A DNA stretch of 64,000 nt from NCBI RefSeq assembly GCF_900129805.1, contig NZ_FQWY01000004.1, positions 1-64,000 of the forward strand, read 5' to 3'. The stretch is from Thermosyntropha lipolytica DSM 11003. GTDB lineage: Bacteria; Bacillota; Syntrophomonadia; Syntrophomonadales; Syntrophomonadaceae. The notes beneath the pieces are model-generated. The model made no database searches. It saw nothing but the letters and a program-made list of their open reading frames with translations, and was not told where the DNA came from. Below, one piece after another: positions 52,663 to 60,970 of the stretch. A program made the position numbers and the translations under genes. Each line of letters starts with the position of its first letter. The first letter of the stretch is position 1.

Positions 52663-54336
52663 ATGACTAATCGTCAGGTAGCTGATATTTTAAACCGTAT
52701 AGCTGACATATTGCTTATAAAAGATGAAAACCCTTTTAAGATAAAGGCTTACCGCAATGCTGCCCAGGCTATATATTATCTGGATGAAGATGTGCGCCTG
52801 CTTTATGAGAAAGGTAAGCTGGAGGAGATACCGGGAGTAGGCAAAGCAGTAAGGGAAAAAATAGAAGAAATGCTCTTAACCGGCCAGCTTGCTTATTATG
52901 AAAACCTGCTCCAGGAAGTTCCGACCGGTGTGCTTGATATGCTGGCCATACCTGGTATAGGACATAAAACAGTTAAACTTATCTATGAAAAAACCGGGAT
53001 TGCAAGCATTGATGACCTGTTAAAGGCAGCCGAGGAAGGACGTTTAAGAAGTATTCCCGGTATAGGAGAAAAAACCGAAGATAATATTAAAAAAGGCATA
53101 GCTATGCTTAAGCAGAACAGCGGCAAGGTTAATTTAGGGATAGCTTTGCCTCTGGCTGAAAAATTCAGGGATTTTTTGCTGGCTGATGAAAAAATACTTA
53201 ATGCCTCCATCGTCGGAAGTTTGCGCCGGGGAAAGCCTCTGGTGCGTGATATAGATATACTGGTAGCTGCTTATGACTATAAGGCAGTACATAAAAGAGC
53301 GGAAAAGTTTGAAGAAGTAAAGAAGATTGCGAGGAAAAACCGGGAAAATGTACAGGGAAAGCTAATTTACGACATTGATTTTGAAATCATAATCGTTCCT
53401 CCGGAAGATTATTATCATAGTCTGATATGGACTACAGGTTCCAAAGCTCATCGCCAGGTGCTGCTAGCCGGGGTAGATAGGAAGAGCTTAAGAGGCCTTA
53501 ACCGTGAAGAGGAAGTCTATGCCCAACTGGGTATACAGTATATTCCACCGGAATTGCGGGAAAATCGAGGGGAAATTGAAAAAGCCCGTCTTAACCTGCT
53601 GCCTCCCCTGGTAGAATTTGGGGATATAAAAGGAGATTTGCATGTCCATTCGGATTGGAGTGATGGCGGGCATGATATTGAAGAGATGGTAAGTAAGGCA
53701 AGGAAAAAAGGTTATAACTACCTGGCCATAACTGATCATTCCAAATCGCTTCCCATAAGCGGAGGGCTTTCGGAAGAAAGGCTCAAGGCCCAGGGAAAGG
53801 TTATTGATGAGCTAAACCAGAAGCTTAATGGGTTTAAGGTTTTAAAAGGGATTGAAGTTGATATACTAAAAGATGGTTCTCTGGATTACGGTGATGAAAT
53901 TCTGGAAAATCTGGATATAGTAGTTGCTTCTATTCATTCTCATTTTAAGCTGGATAAGGAAGAGCAGACCAGAAGGATTATAAATGCGATAAAGAGCAAT
54001 AAGGTAAATATAATAGGTCATCTGACAGGAAGGCTCTTAAACCGGAGAAATGGCTATGAACTGGATATTGACAGCATACTAAAGGCAGCAGCCGCCCATA
54101 AGGTAGCTCTGGAGATAAACTCCCATCCAGAGAGGCTGGATATTGACGAGGAAACAGCGATGAAGGCTAAGGAATACGGGGTAAAAATAGCTGTAAGCAG
54201 CGATGCTCACCATCGGGAAGATTTAGATCTTATACGCTATGGAGTTATCAATGCCCGTCGGGGATGGCTTACTCCTGATGATATAATAAATACCTGGCCA
54301 CTTGATAAATTAATTTCTTTTCTGAACCGGGACTAA
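52663..54336 (+). CDS. polX: DNA polymerase X with PHP domain
   Basis: 557 aa, normal for bacterial PolX. The N-terminal POLXc part has helix-hairpin-helix stretches (IPGVGKAVREKIEEML and IPGIGEKTEDNIKKGI), the nucleotidyl-transfer motif GSLRRGKPLVRDIDILV (metal Asp pair, about residues 186-202) and a third Asp in YDIDFEIII. The PHP exonuclease domain (from about 328) has DLHVHSDWSDGG, ITDHSKS, EINSHPERLD and SSDAHHRED, all metal ligands. It acts in base-excision repair. Confidence 0.94.
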   Translation: MTNRQVADILNRIADILLIKDENPFKIKAYRNAAQAIYYLDEDVRLLYEKGKLEEIPGVGKAVREKIEEMLLTGQLAYYENLLQEVPTGVLDMLAIPGIGHKTVKLIYEKTGIASIDDLLKAAEEGRLRSIPGIGEKTEDNIKKGIAMLKQNSGKVNLGIALPLAEKFRDFLLADEKILNASIVGSLRRGKPLVRDIDILVAAYDYKAVHKRAEKFEEVKKIARKNRENVQGKLIYDIDFEIIIVPPEDYYHSLIWTTGSKAHRQVLLAGVDRKSLRGLNREEEVYAQLGIQYIPPELRENRGEIEKARLNLLPPLVEFGDIKGDLHVHSDWSDGGHDIEEMVSKARKKGYNYLAITDHSKSLPISGGLSEERLKAQGKVIDELNQKLNGFKVLKGIEVDILKDGSLDYGDEILENLDIVVASIHSHFKLDKEEQTRRIINAIKSNKVNIIGHLTGRLLNRRNGYELDIDSILKAAAAHKVALEINSHPERLDIDEETAMKAKEYGVKIAVSSDAHHREDLDLIRYGVINARRGWLTPDDIINTWPLDKLISFLNRD

Positions 54337-54383
54337 AAAACGCATAAAGGGTTCTCACCTCACCCCATAATAAGTAGTAGAAG

Positions 54384-55151
54384 ATGGCAAAGGGGTGGGA
54401 AGCTGATGTGCTGAGTTTTGTTTTAAAAGCTGCCATTATGTATTTTATGGCTCTCATAATGATACGGCTTTTAGGCAAAAGGGCTTTAGGCGAACTGGGC
54501 CCTTTTGATTTTGTGGTTATGACCGGCGTAGGACATACTGTGGTATCGGTAGCTCTTGATAAAAGCATACCTTTTTATGAAGGAGTGGTAATACTTTTTA
54601 CTCTGGCTTTGCTGGAATATATGGTAGGGTATGCAGCCCTTAAAAACCAAAAACTGTCCCATATTATCACCGGAAAACCGGTTATATTGATCGATAATGG
54701 CCGCATTATCAAGGAAAATCTGCGCCGGGAAAAATTTAATATTGATGATCTTATGCAGGAACTCCGCAAACAGGGCATAAAAAATATAGATGAGGTAGAG
54801 AAAGGAATACTTGAACCTTGTGGAGGTTTCAGCGTGCTTCTAAAAGATGAGGATGAACCTGTAAGCAGGCGCGATCTGGGGATAAAAGAAGCTAGAAGGC
54901 GTGATATACCTACTTTTGGCGAATTTTCCCGGGGAGAGCTTTTTGCTCTGCTTGAGGAAGAAGAGAAAGAAGTAAGGCCGGAAATAAAACTCCATGAGTT
55001 TTTGGATAAAATTTTGCTTAAACTGGAAAATATTGAAGAAAGGTTATATCGCTTAGAAAGTAAGAGCGAAGATGGTAAAAATAGAATAGATGCCGTTATA
55101 AAAACAAATGATAAGGGGAGGATTGAGGATGAAACTGCGCCAGATATATGA
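54384..55151 (+). CDS. DUF421/YetF-like membrane protein
   Basis: 255 aa. Three N-terminal membrane helices (about residues 7-26, 48-65, 68-90), then the conserved cytoplasmic YetF domain (ITGKPVILIDNGRIIKENL and KFNIDDLMQELRKQGI), and a Glu/Lys-rich coiled-coil tail (about 205-235). YetF-type proteins are tied to spore membranes in Bacillus; their role is unclear. It overlaps the next gene by 23 bp. Confidence 0.85.
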   Translation: MAKGWEADVLSFVLKAAIMYFMALIMIRLLGKRALGELGPFDFVVMTGVGHTVVSVALDKSIPFYEGVVILFTLALLEYMVGYAALKNQKLSHIITGKPVILIDNGRIIKENLRREKFNIDDLMQELRKQGIKNIDEVEKGILEPCGGFSVLLKDEDEPVSRRDLGIKEARRRDIPTFGEFSRGELFALLEEEEKEVRPEIKLHEFLDKILLKLENIEERLYRLESKSEDGKNRIDAVIKTNDKGRIEDETAPDI

Positions 55152-56097
55152 ACTGGCAGTAGAACTGGGAAAGAAGTATGATGTAAGGGGAGATTACCTT
55201 TACCGGATACTGGAGGCTAAAGAGAAAGAATATGAAAAGCTGGCGGAAGACGAAAAGGAATTTTATGATAAAGAAAACCTGGTTAATCCTTTCAGTGATA
55301 CGCGTATTCTGGTAGGCAGCGGGGAAGAGGAAGTTGAGACTATCCTGTGCGGGATAGATATGGAAATCGGGGAGATAATCCTGGCTGATCGGCTGCGTGA
55401 GAAAGGGCACAAAATCGATCTGGTTATGGCTCACCATCCGGAAGGGATTGCTTATGCTGCCCTGCATGATGTTATGCATCTGCAGGAAGATATGCTGGCA
55501 AGGTTTGGGGTGCCTATAAATGTGGCAGAGGGCGTAATGGCAGGCCGTATTGCCGAAGTAGAGAGGAATATTATGCCGGCCAACCATCAAAGAGCTGTAG
55601 ATGCCGCCCGGCTTCTTGACTTGCCTTTTATGTGTGTCCATTCTCCCGCTGATAATCTGGTAAATAACTATCTGGATGAGCTTTTTAACACCCGTAAGCC
55701 TGATACTTTAGGGGATATAATGGATATTTTGCTGGAAATTCCGGAATATAAAAAAGCCAGAGAACTGAAAGCCGGGCCTAAAATTATCGTAGGTGACAAA
55801 AAGAGAAGATGTGGCAGAATTTTTGTGAAGATGACGGGAGGAACCTCAGGAGCAGTGGAAGCTTACAGCAAACTGGCCCAGGCCGGGGTAGGAACTATAA
55901 TATGCATGCATATGCCGGACAAGCACCGGCAGGCGGCCAAGGAAAACCATATAAATGTCGTAATTGCCGGCCATATGGCCAGTGATTCGCTGGGCATGAA
56001 TCTTTTCCTGGATGAACTGGAAAAGGCAGGGATAAATATTATACCGTGTTCAGGACTGATAAGGGTTAAGCGTTTTGCTGATAGTGATGGCAACTGA
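55129..56097 (+). CDS. NIF3-like protein (DUF34)
   Basis: 322 aa. ATG 55129 lies behind AAGGGGAGG; an earlier ATG at 55108 lies before that site. The metal-site signatures are DLVMAHHPEG (about residues 95-104), HSPADNLVNN (about 168-177) and near the end VIAGHMASDSLG (H/D pair). DUF34 members are metal-dependent hydrolase-like proteins of debated role; a GTP cyclohydrolase I type 2 claim for the family is unproven. It lies between a DUF421 gene and a U32 peptidase gene. Confidence 0.85.
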   Translation: MKLRQIYELAVELGKKYDVRGDYLYRILEAKEKEYEKLAEDEKEFYDKENLVNPFSDTRILVGSGEEEVETILCGIDMEIGEIILADRLREKGHKIDLVMAHHPEGIAYAALHDVMHLQEDMLARFGVPINVAEGVMAGRIAEVERNIMPANHQRAVDAARLLDLPFMCVHSPADNLVNNYLDELFNTRKPDTLGDIMDILLEIPEYKKARELKAGPKIIVGDKKRRCGRIFVKMTGGTSGAVEAYSKLAQAGVGTIICMHMPDKHRQAAKENHINVVIAGHMASDSLGMNLFLDELEKAGINIIPCSGLIRVKRFADSDGN

Positions 56098-56117
56098 GCA
56101 GGAGGAAGGTAAGAAAA

Positions 56118-58595
56118 ATGGAACTTTTGGCACCGGCAGGGAATTTTGCCTCTTTTATGGCCGGGATCGCAAACGGTGCAGATGCAGTATATCTGGGAGG
56201 CAAGGATTTTAATGCCCGTCAGGGGGCAGAGAACTTTACCGAGGAAGAAATAAAGGAAGCGGTATACTATGCTCACGTTCGCGGCCGAAAGGTTTATATA
56301 ACAATAAATACTCTGCTGGCTAATGATGAATTGGAAAGGGCTCTGGATTATCTTTTCCGCCTTTATCGCCTGGGGATAGATGCGGTGATTGTCCAGGATT
56401 TAGGTTTTATGCAGGCCGTACGCCGGGTGCTTCCTGATTTGCGGATTCATGCCAGTACCCAGATGACAGTTCATAATGAACAGGGAGCCTTGTTTATATA
56501 TAATGAAGGGGTAAAAAGGGTAGTTCTGGCCCGGGAGATGTCCCTTGACGAAATTAAAAAGATAAAAAATGCCGTTCCTGATCTAGAACTGGAAGTTTTT
56601 GCCCATGGTGCCCTTTGCTATTCTTATTCCGGACAATGCCTTTTTAGCAGTATGGTAGGGGGAAGAAGCGGCAATCGGGGCAGGTGTGCTCAACCCTGCC
56701 GTTTAAGATACCGGCTTTATAAAGACAAGGAGAATAAGCCTTTAGCCCTGGAAAAAGGGCAGTATATTCTAAGCCCTGCTGATATAGCCCTGATAGATTT
56801 TCTGCCTGAGCTTAAAAAGGCCGGGGTTAATTCCTTAAAGATTGAGGGGCGTATGAAAAGGCCGGAATATGTAGCCGTAGTTACCAGAAACTATCGGCGA
56901 ATGCTGGATGTTCTGGAGGAAAAAGGGGATTATACTGTAGATGAGGAGACGAAAAAGGAACTTTTAAAGATATTTAACCGTCATTTATCCCGGGGTTATT
57001 TGTGGGGGGTTAAAGATGATATTTTAAGCCCTATGCGCCCCAATAACCGGGGGGTAAATGTGGGGAGGGTAGTAAGCCAGGATAAGGATTTTAATACGGA
57101 AATAAAACTCAGCGATGAAGTACAGCTGGGAGATGGCCTGGAAATCTGGGTGAATAAGGGTAAAAACCCGGCTTTTATAGTTAAAGAGATGAGAAAGAAT
57201 GGAAAAAAGGTGGCTGTAGCCGGCAAGGGGGATGTAATAACCGTAAAAATTGAAGGCCGGGTGGCTAAAGGAGACAGGGTTTTTAAAACCCATGATGAAA
57301 AGCTTATTTCCTCAGCTGTGGCCAGTATAAAGAACAGCTCCTTTAAAGTGGGAGTTAAAGCCCGGGTTTATCTGGAAGCAGGCCGGCCTCTGGTTTTAGA
57401 GTTTATAGATGATAACGGAAACATAGCGCGAGCAGAAAGCGCTTTACCTTTGGAAAAAGCGGAAAAACAGGGACTTGATGCAGCCACCTTACGCGAAAAA
57501 ATAGGACGACTGGGTAATACCCCTTTTTATCTGCAAGATCTGGTATTGATAGGCGAGGAAAATACCCTCATAATACCTTTTAGCGAGATTAATGCTACCC
57601 GGCGCCGGGTTTGTGAAGAGCTCTATAAAATTTACAGCTATAGTTATGACCGTATAGAAGAAGAGGAGTATATAATAAGCAAAAAATCCTATCTGGAAAA
57701 AAGGGAAAAAGTGCGAAAGTCAGGGAAGCGGATACCCCGGCTTTGTATAACGGTAAGCGGGATAGAAGAAGCGGTAGCGGCCAGAAAGGCAGGGGCCGAC
57801 CGGGTATATATAGCTTTGGAAAAGCTTATAAAACCGAGGGCTCCTTTTGATGTACATGCGGTAAACAGGAGCCTGGTTGATCTTAACCTGGAATATGGAG
57901 GAATAATTCCCTGCCTGCCTCGTATTCAAAAGCCGGGAGAGTTCAGGCCGGAGATTTTAGAAGGCGTAGAAGAAGTTTTAACTGGCAATCTGGGGAGTAT
58001 GAAATGGTGCCTGGATAAAGGGATAAGGACCAGGGCTGATTATACCCTGAATGTTTTTAACCAGTATGCCCTGGAATATCTTCTAGACAAAGGGGTAAAA
58101 GGGGTTGCCCTGTCTCCGGAGCTCAGCTTTAAGGAACTTGCTTCTTTTACTGACTTGAGCAGGGCGGAACTTCTGGTACATGGTGAGCTTATCCTGATGG
58201 TTTCTGAATACTGCCCTTTTCCTTATCTTTTAGAAGGGGAAAGAGATAAGTGCCCGCGCTTTTGTCAGCGCGGCGAGTATTATATAAAGGATGAGAAAGG
58301 TTATGAGTTTCCTGTAACTACGGATGCTTTTTGCCGTTACTATGTTTTTAATTCCCGCACCCTTTGCCTTATTGACGACCTGCCTAAAATTACAAAATTA
58401 GGGGTAGAAGGGGTGCGCATTGAGGGGAGAAGGCTTAAGCCCGAGGAAGTAAGCGCAACTGTCAGGATATACCGGCAGGCTTTAGATATAATAGCAGAAG
58501 AGGAAAGTTTTGACAGTGCGCAGTATAGAGAAAAATTGCGCAGAGTTAGCCGTTCGGATTTTACTAAATGTCATTATTATCGTGGGGTTATGTGA
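56118..58595 (+). CDS. U32 family peptidase (collagenase-like)
   Basis: 825 aa, the long form with DUF3656. The N-terminal TIM barrel (ELLAPAGNFASFMAGIANGAD, about residues 2-22) has the U32 Cys signature EVFAHGALCYSYSGQCLFSS (about 157-176) and GNRGRCAQPCR, which in YegQ-like relatives binds a metal or Fe-S. A second half (about 400-800) repeats the barrel, including CPFPYLLEGERDKCPRFCQ. Family members act in tRNA or peptide modification; proteolysis is not certain. The stop is 2 bp from mutS2. Confidence 0.85.
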   Translation: MELLAPAGNFASFMAGIANGADAVYLGGKDFNARQGAENFTEEEIKEAVYYAHVRGRKVYITINTLLANDELERALDYLFRLYRLGIDAVIVQDLGFMQAVRRVLPDLRIHASTQMTVHNEQGALFIYNEGVKRVVLAREMSLDEIKKIKNAVPDLELEVFAHGALCYSYSGQCLFSSMVGGRSGNRGRCAQPCRLRYRLYKDKENKPLALEKGQYILSPADIALIDFLPELKKAGVNSLKIEGRMKRPEYVAVVTRNYRRMLDVLEEKGDYTVDEETKKELLKIFNRHLSRGYLWGVKDDILSPMRPNNRGVNVGRVVSQDKDFNTEIKLSDEVQLGDGLEIWVNKGKNPAFIVKEMRKNGKKVAVAGKGDVITVKIEGRVAKGDRVFKTHDEKLISSAVASIKNSSFKVGVKARVYLEAGRPLVLEFIDDNGNIARAESALPLEKAEKQGLDAATLREKIGRLGNTPFYLQDLVLIGEENTLIIPFSEINATRRRVCEELYKIYSYSYDRIEEEEYIISKKSYLEKREKVRKSGKRIPRLCITVSGIEEAVAARKAGADRVYIALEKLIKPRAPFDVHAVNRSLVDLNLEYGGIIPCLPRIQKPGEFRPEILEGVEEVLTGNLGSMKWCLDKGIRTRADYTLNVFNQYALEYLLDKGVKGVALSPELSFKELASFTDLSRAELLVHGELILMVSEYCPFPYLLEGERDKCPRFCQRGEYYIKDEKGYEFPVTTDAFCRYYVFNSRTLCLIDDLPKITKLGVEGVRIEGRRLKPEEVSATVRIYRQALDIIAEEESFDSAQYREKLRRVSRSDFTKCHYYRGVM

Positions 58596-58597
58596 AA

Positions 58598-60940
58598 ATG
58601 GATGGAAAAACACTTATGCGTTTGGAATTTAACAAAATACAGGATATGCTTAAGGGATATACGCATTTTGAAGGAGGAAGACAGGAAGTAGAAAATATAA
58701 AGCCTGCTTCCGATTATGAACTGGTAAACCGGTGGCTGGATGAGACGGAGGAAGCTATGGAGTTTCTCCGTTTGCAGGAGCCTTTGTTTTTAAAGGGTTT
58801 AAAAATGGTGGATAAAGAAATTAATAAAGCCCGTATCAAGGCTCTTCTTACTCCCGAGGAGCTTTACAACATCTATCTATTATTAAAAGGGGCGCATAAT
58901 GCCAAAAAATATTTAACCCATGAAAAATATCCCCGCCTTAGCCGTTTAGTTTTGGGCATAGAAGAGCTTTATTTTCTGGAAAAAGCCATTGCCAAGGCCA
59001 TAAGTGAAGAAGGCAAGATAAAAGATGATGCTTCCGCAGCTTTAAAAAATATAAGAAGTCAGGTTAATGTAGCCCGCATACGCATAAGAGAATATTTACA
59101 GAATTTTGTAAGGTCAGAGCAGAATCAAAGGTTTTTGCAGGAGGCTATAATTACTGAGCGGGATGGCAGGTATGTAGTACCGGTAAAACAGGAATACCGG
59201 CATGAAGTCAAAGGGATAGTACATGATGAGTCAGCAAGCGGAGCGACAGTTTTTATTGAGCCTTTAGCGGTAGTAGAGCAGAATAACAAGATAAGAATGC
59301 TGCTTTTGGAGGAGAAAAGGGAAGTAGAAAGGATATTGAGGGAATTAAGCGATAAAGCAGCTTCCTGTGCCGAAGAACTTAAAAGAAACCTGCAAATTTT
59401 AAGCCGGCTGGATTTTATCTTTGCCCGTGCCTACATGGCTTATAAAACTGATTCTTACCGGCCGCTTATAAATACCCAGGGGGTTATCGAGATCGAAAAA
59501 GGAAGGCATCCCCTTTTAGGTAAGAAGGCAGTTCCTCTTAACATCCACCTGGGACGAGAGTTTGATATCCTGGTTATAACCGGGCCCAATACCGGAGGCA
59601 AAACCGTAACCCTGAAAACCGTGGGCTTGCTTACCCTTATGGCCATGTGCGGCCTTTTTATTCCTGCCCGGGAAAAGAGCAAGATTGCCCTGTTTAAAAA
59701 CATATATGTTGATATAGGGGATGAGCAGAGTATTGAGCAGTCTTTGAGCACTTTTTCTTCTCATATGACTAATATTATATCTATACTGGAAAATATGGAT
59801 GAAAATTCTCTGGTTTTGCTTGATGAACTGGGAGCCGGGACTGATCCAGTAGAAGGGGCAGCTCTTGCCAGGGTAATCCTGGAAGAGATTTTACGCAAGG
59901 GAGCCAAGGCAATTGTATCTACCCATCAAAGTGAACTTAAGAATTTTGCTTATCAGCAGGAAAGGGTAGAAAATGCCTGTGTAGAGTTTGACCCGGTTAC
60001 TTTAAAACCTACTTATGAGCTGACTATTGGCATGCCGGGGCAAAGCAATGCTTTTGAAATTGCATCCCGGTTGGGGCTTCCTCATTATTTAGTGGAAAGG
60101 GCCCGCATGATGGTCCCGGAAAGTGAAGCGGAAATAAGCAATATGATAAAAAGAATGAAGGAAGCCAAGAATTACTATGATAATTTACTCCGAGAACTGG
60201 AAGAGGAAAAAAAGAAGTTAAAAGAGGAAAGAGAAATCCTTTTAAAGGAAAAAGCAAAGTTTAATCAGGAAAAAGATGAGATCTTGTCCCGGGCGAGGCG
60301 GGAAGCCGAAGCTTATGTGCGGCAAATAAGGCGGGAAGCGGATGAGGCCTTGCAGGAATGGAAAGAACTGCTTAAAAAGAAGGAAGAACCGCCTAAATGG
60401 CATGAAATTGAAAAAGGACGGCAAAAACTGAAAAGAATTAGCCTGAACCGGATGGAAGCAGAGGAGGAGCTGGAGTTAAAGCCAGATCGGGAGATAAAGG
60501 CAGGAGATTATGTTTTTATTAAAAGCCTGTCCCAGAAGGGATATGTGCTGGAACCTCCGAACAAGCTGGGGGAAGTGGTGGTACAGGCAGGTATTATGAA
60601 ACTTACGGTTAAGGAAAAAGATATAATTGTTGCCGAAGCTCCGGAAGAAAAAGAGATAAAATGGAAGGCGGAAACTTTCTTAAAGAAAGCCCAGCACATA
60701 TCAAATGAAATCGATGTAAGAGGCAAGCTGGCCGAGGAAGCTTTAATGGAAATTGAAAAATATCTGGAAGATGCTAATCTGGTAGGATTAAGTCCGGTGA
60801 GGATAATCCACGGCAAAGGAACAGGAGCTTTACGCAAGGCAGTAAGGGAATATCTGAAAAATCACCGCTATGTAAAGAGTTTTCGGGACGGCATGCTCAA
60901 TGAAGGCGGTTTTGGGGTTACCGTAGTTGAACTGAGATAA
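58598..60940 (+). CDS. mutS2: Endonuclease MutS2
   Basis: 780 aa, normal length. The start is placed at ATG 58598, 2 bp after the U32 stop, because an ATG at 58568 lies inside that gene. MutS core and clamp helices (to about 300), Walker A VITGPNTGGKTVTLKT (about 325-340), Walker B LVLLDELGAGTDPVEGAALA (about 400-419), coiled coil (about 505-590) and the C-terminal Smr nuclease domain (EIDVRGKLAEEAL, IIHGKGTGALR; about 703-780). It acts in anti-recombination and, in Firmicutes, rescue of collided ribosomes. Confidence 0.95.
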   Translation: MDGKTLMRLEFNKIQDMLKGYTHFEGGRQEVENIKPASDYELVNRWLDETEEAMEFLRLQEPLFLKGLKMVDKEINKARIKALLTPEELYNIYLLLKGAHNAKKYLTHEKYPRLSRLVLGIEELYFLEKAIAKAISEEGKIKDDASAALKNIRSQVNVARIRIREYLQNFVRSEQNQRFLQEAIITERDGRYVVPVKQEYRHEVKGIVHDESASGATVFIEPLAVVEQNNKIRMLLLEEKREVERILRELSDKAASCAEELKRNLQILSRLDFIFARAYMAYKTDSYRPLINTQGVIEIEKGRHPLLGKKAVPLNIHLGREFDILVITGPNTGGKTVTLKTVGLLTLMAMCGLFIPAREKSKIALFKNIYVDIGDEQSIEQSLSTFSSHMTNIISILENMDENSLVLLDELGAGTDPVEGAALARVILEEILRKGAKAIVSTHQSELKNFAYQQERVENACVEFDPVTLKPTYELTIGMPGQSNAFEIASRLGLPHYLVERARMMVPESEAEISNMIKRMKEAKNYYDNLLRELEEEKKKLKEEREILLKEKAKFNQEKDEILSRARREAEAYVRQIRREADEALQEWKELLKKKEEPPKWHEIEKGRQKLKRISLNRMEAEEELELKPDREIKAGDYVFIKSLSQKGYVLEPPNKLGEVVVQAGIMKLTVKEKDIIVAEAPEEKEIKWKAETFLKKAQHISNEIDVRGKLAEEALMEIEKYLEDANLVGLSPVRIIHGKGTGALRKAVREYLKNHRYVKSFRDGMLNEGGFGVTVVELR

Positions 60941-60970
60941 AAAAAGAGGGATGGAGCCCCTCTTTTTTTA
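60938..60970. terminator. Bidirectional terminator between mutS2 and the PBP gene
   Basis: AAAAAAAGAGGG ... CCCCTCTTTTTTT; it serves both converging genes. Confidence 0.85.
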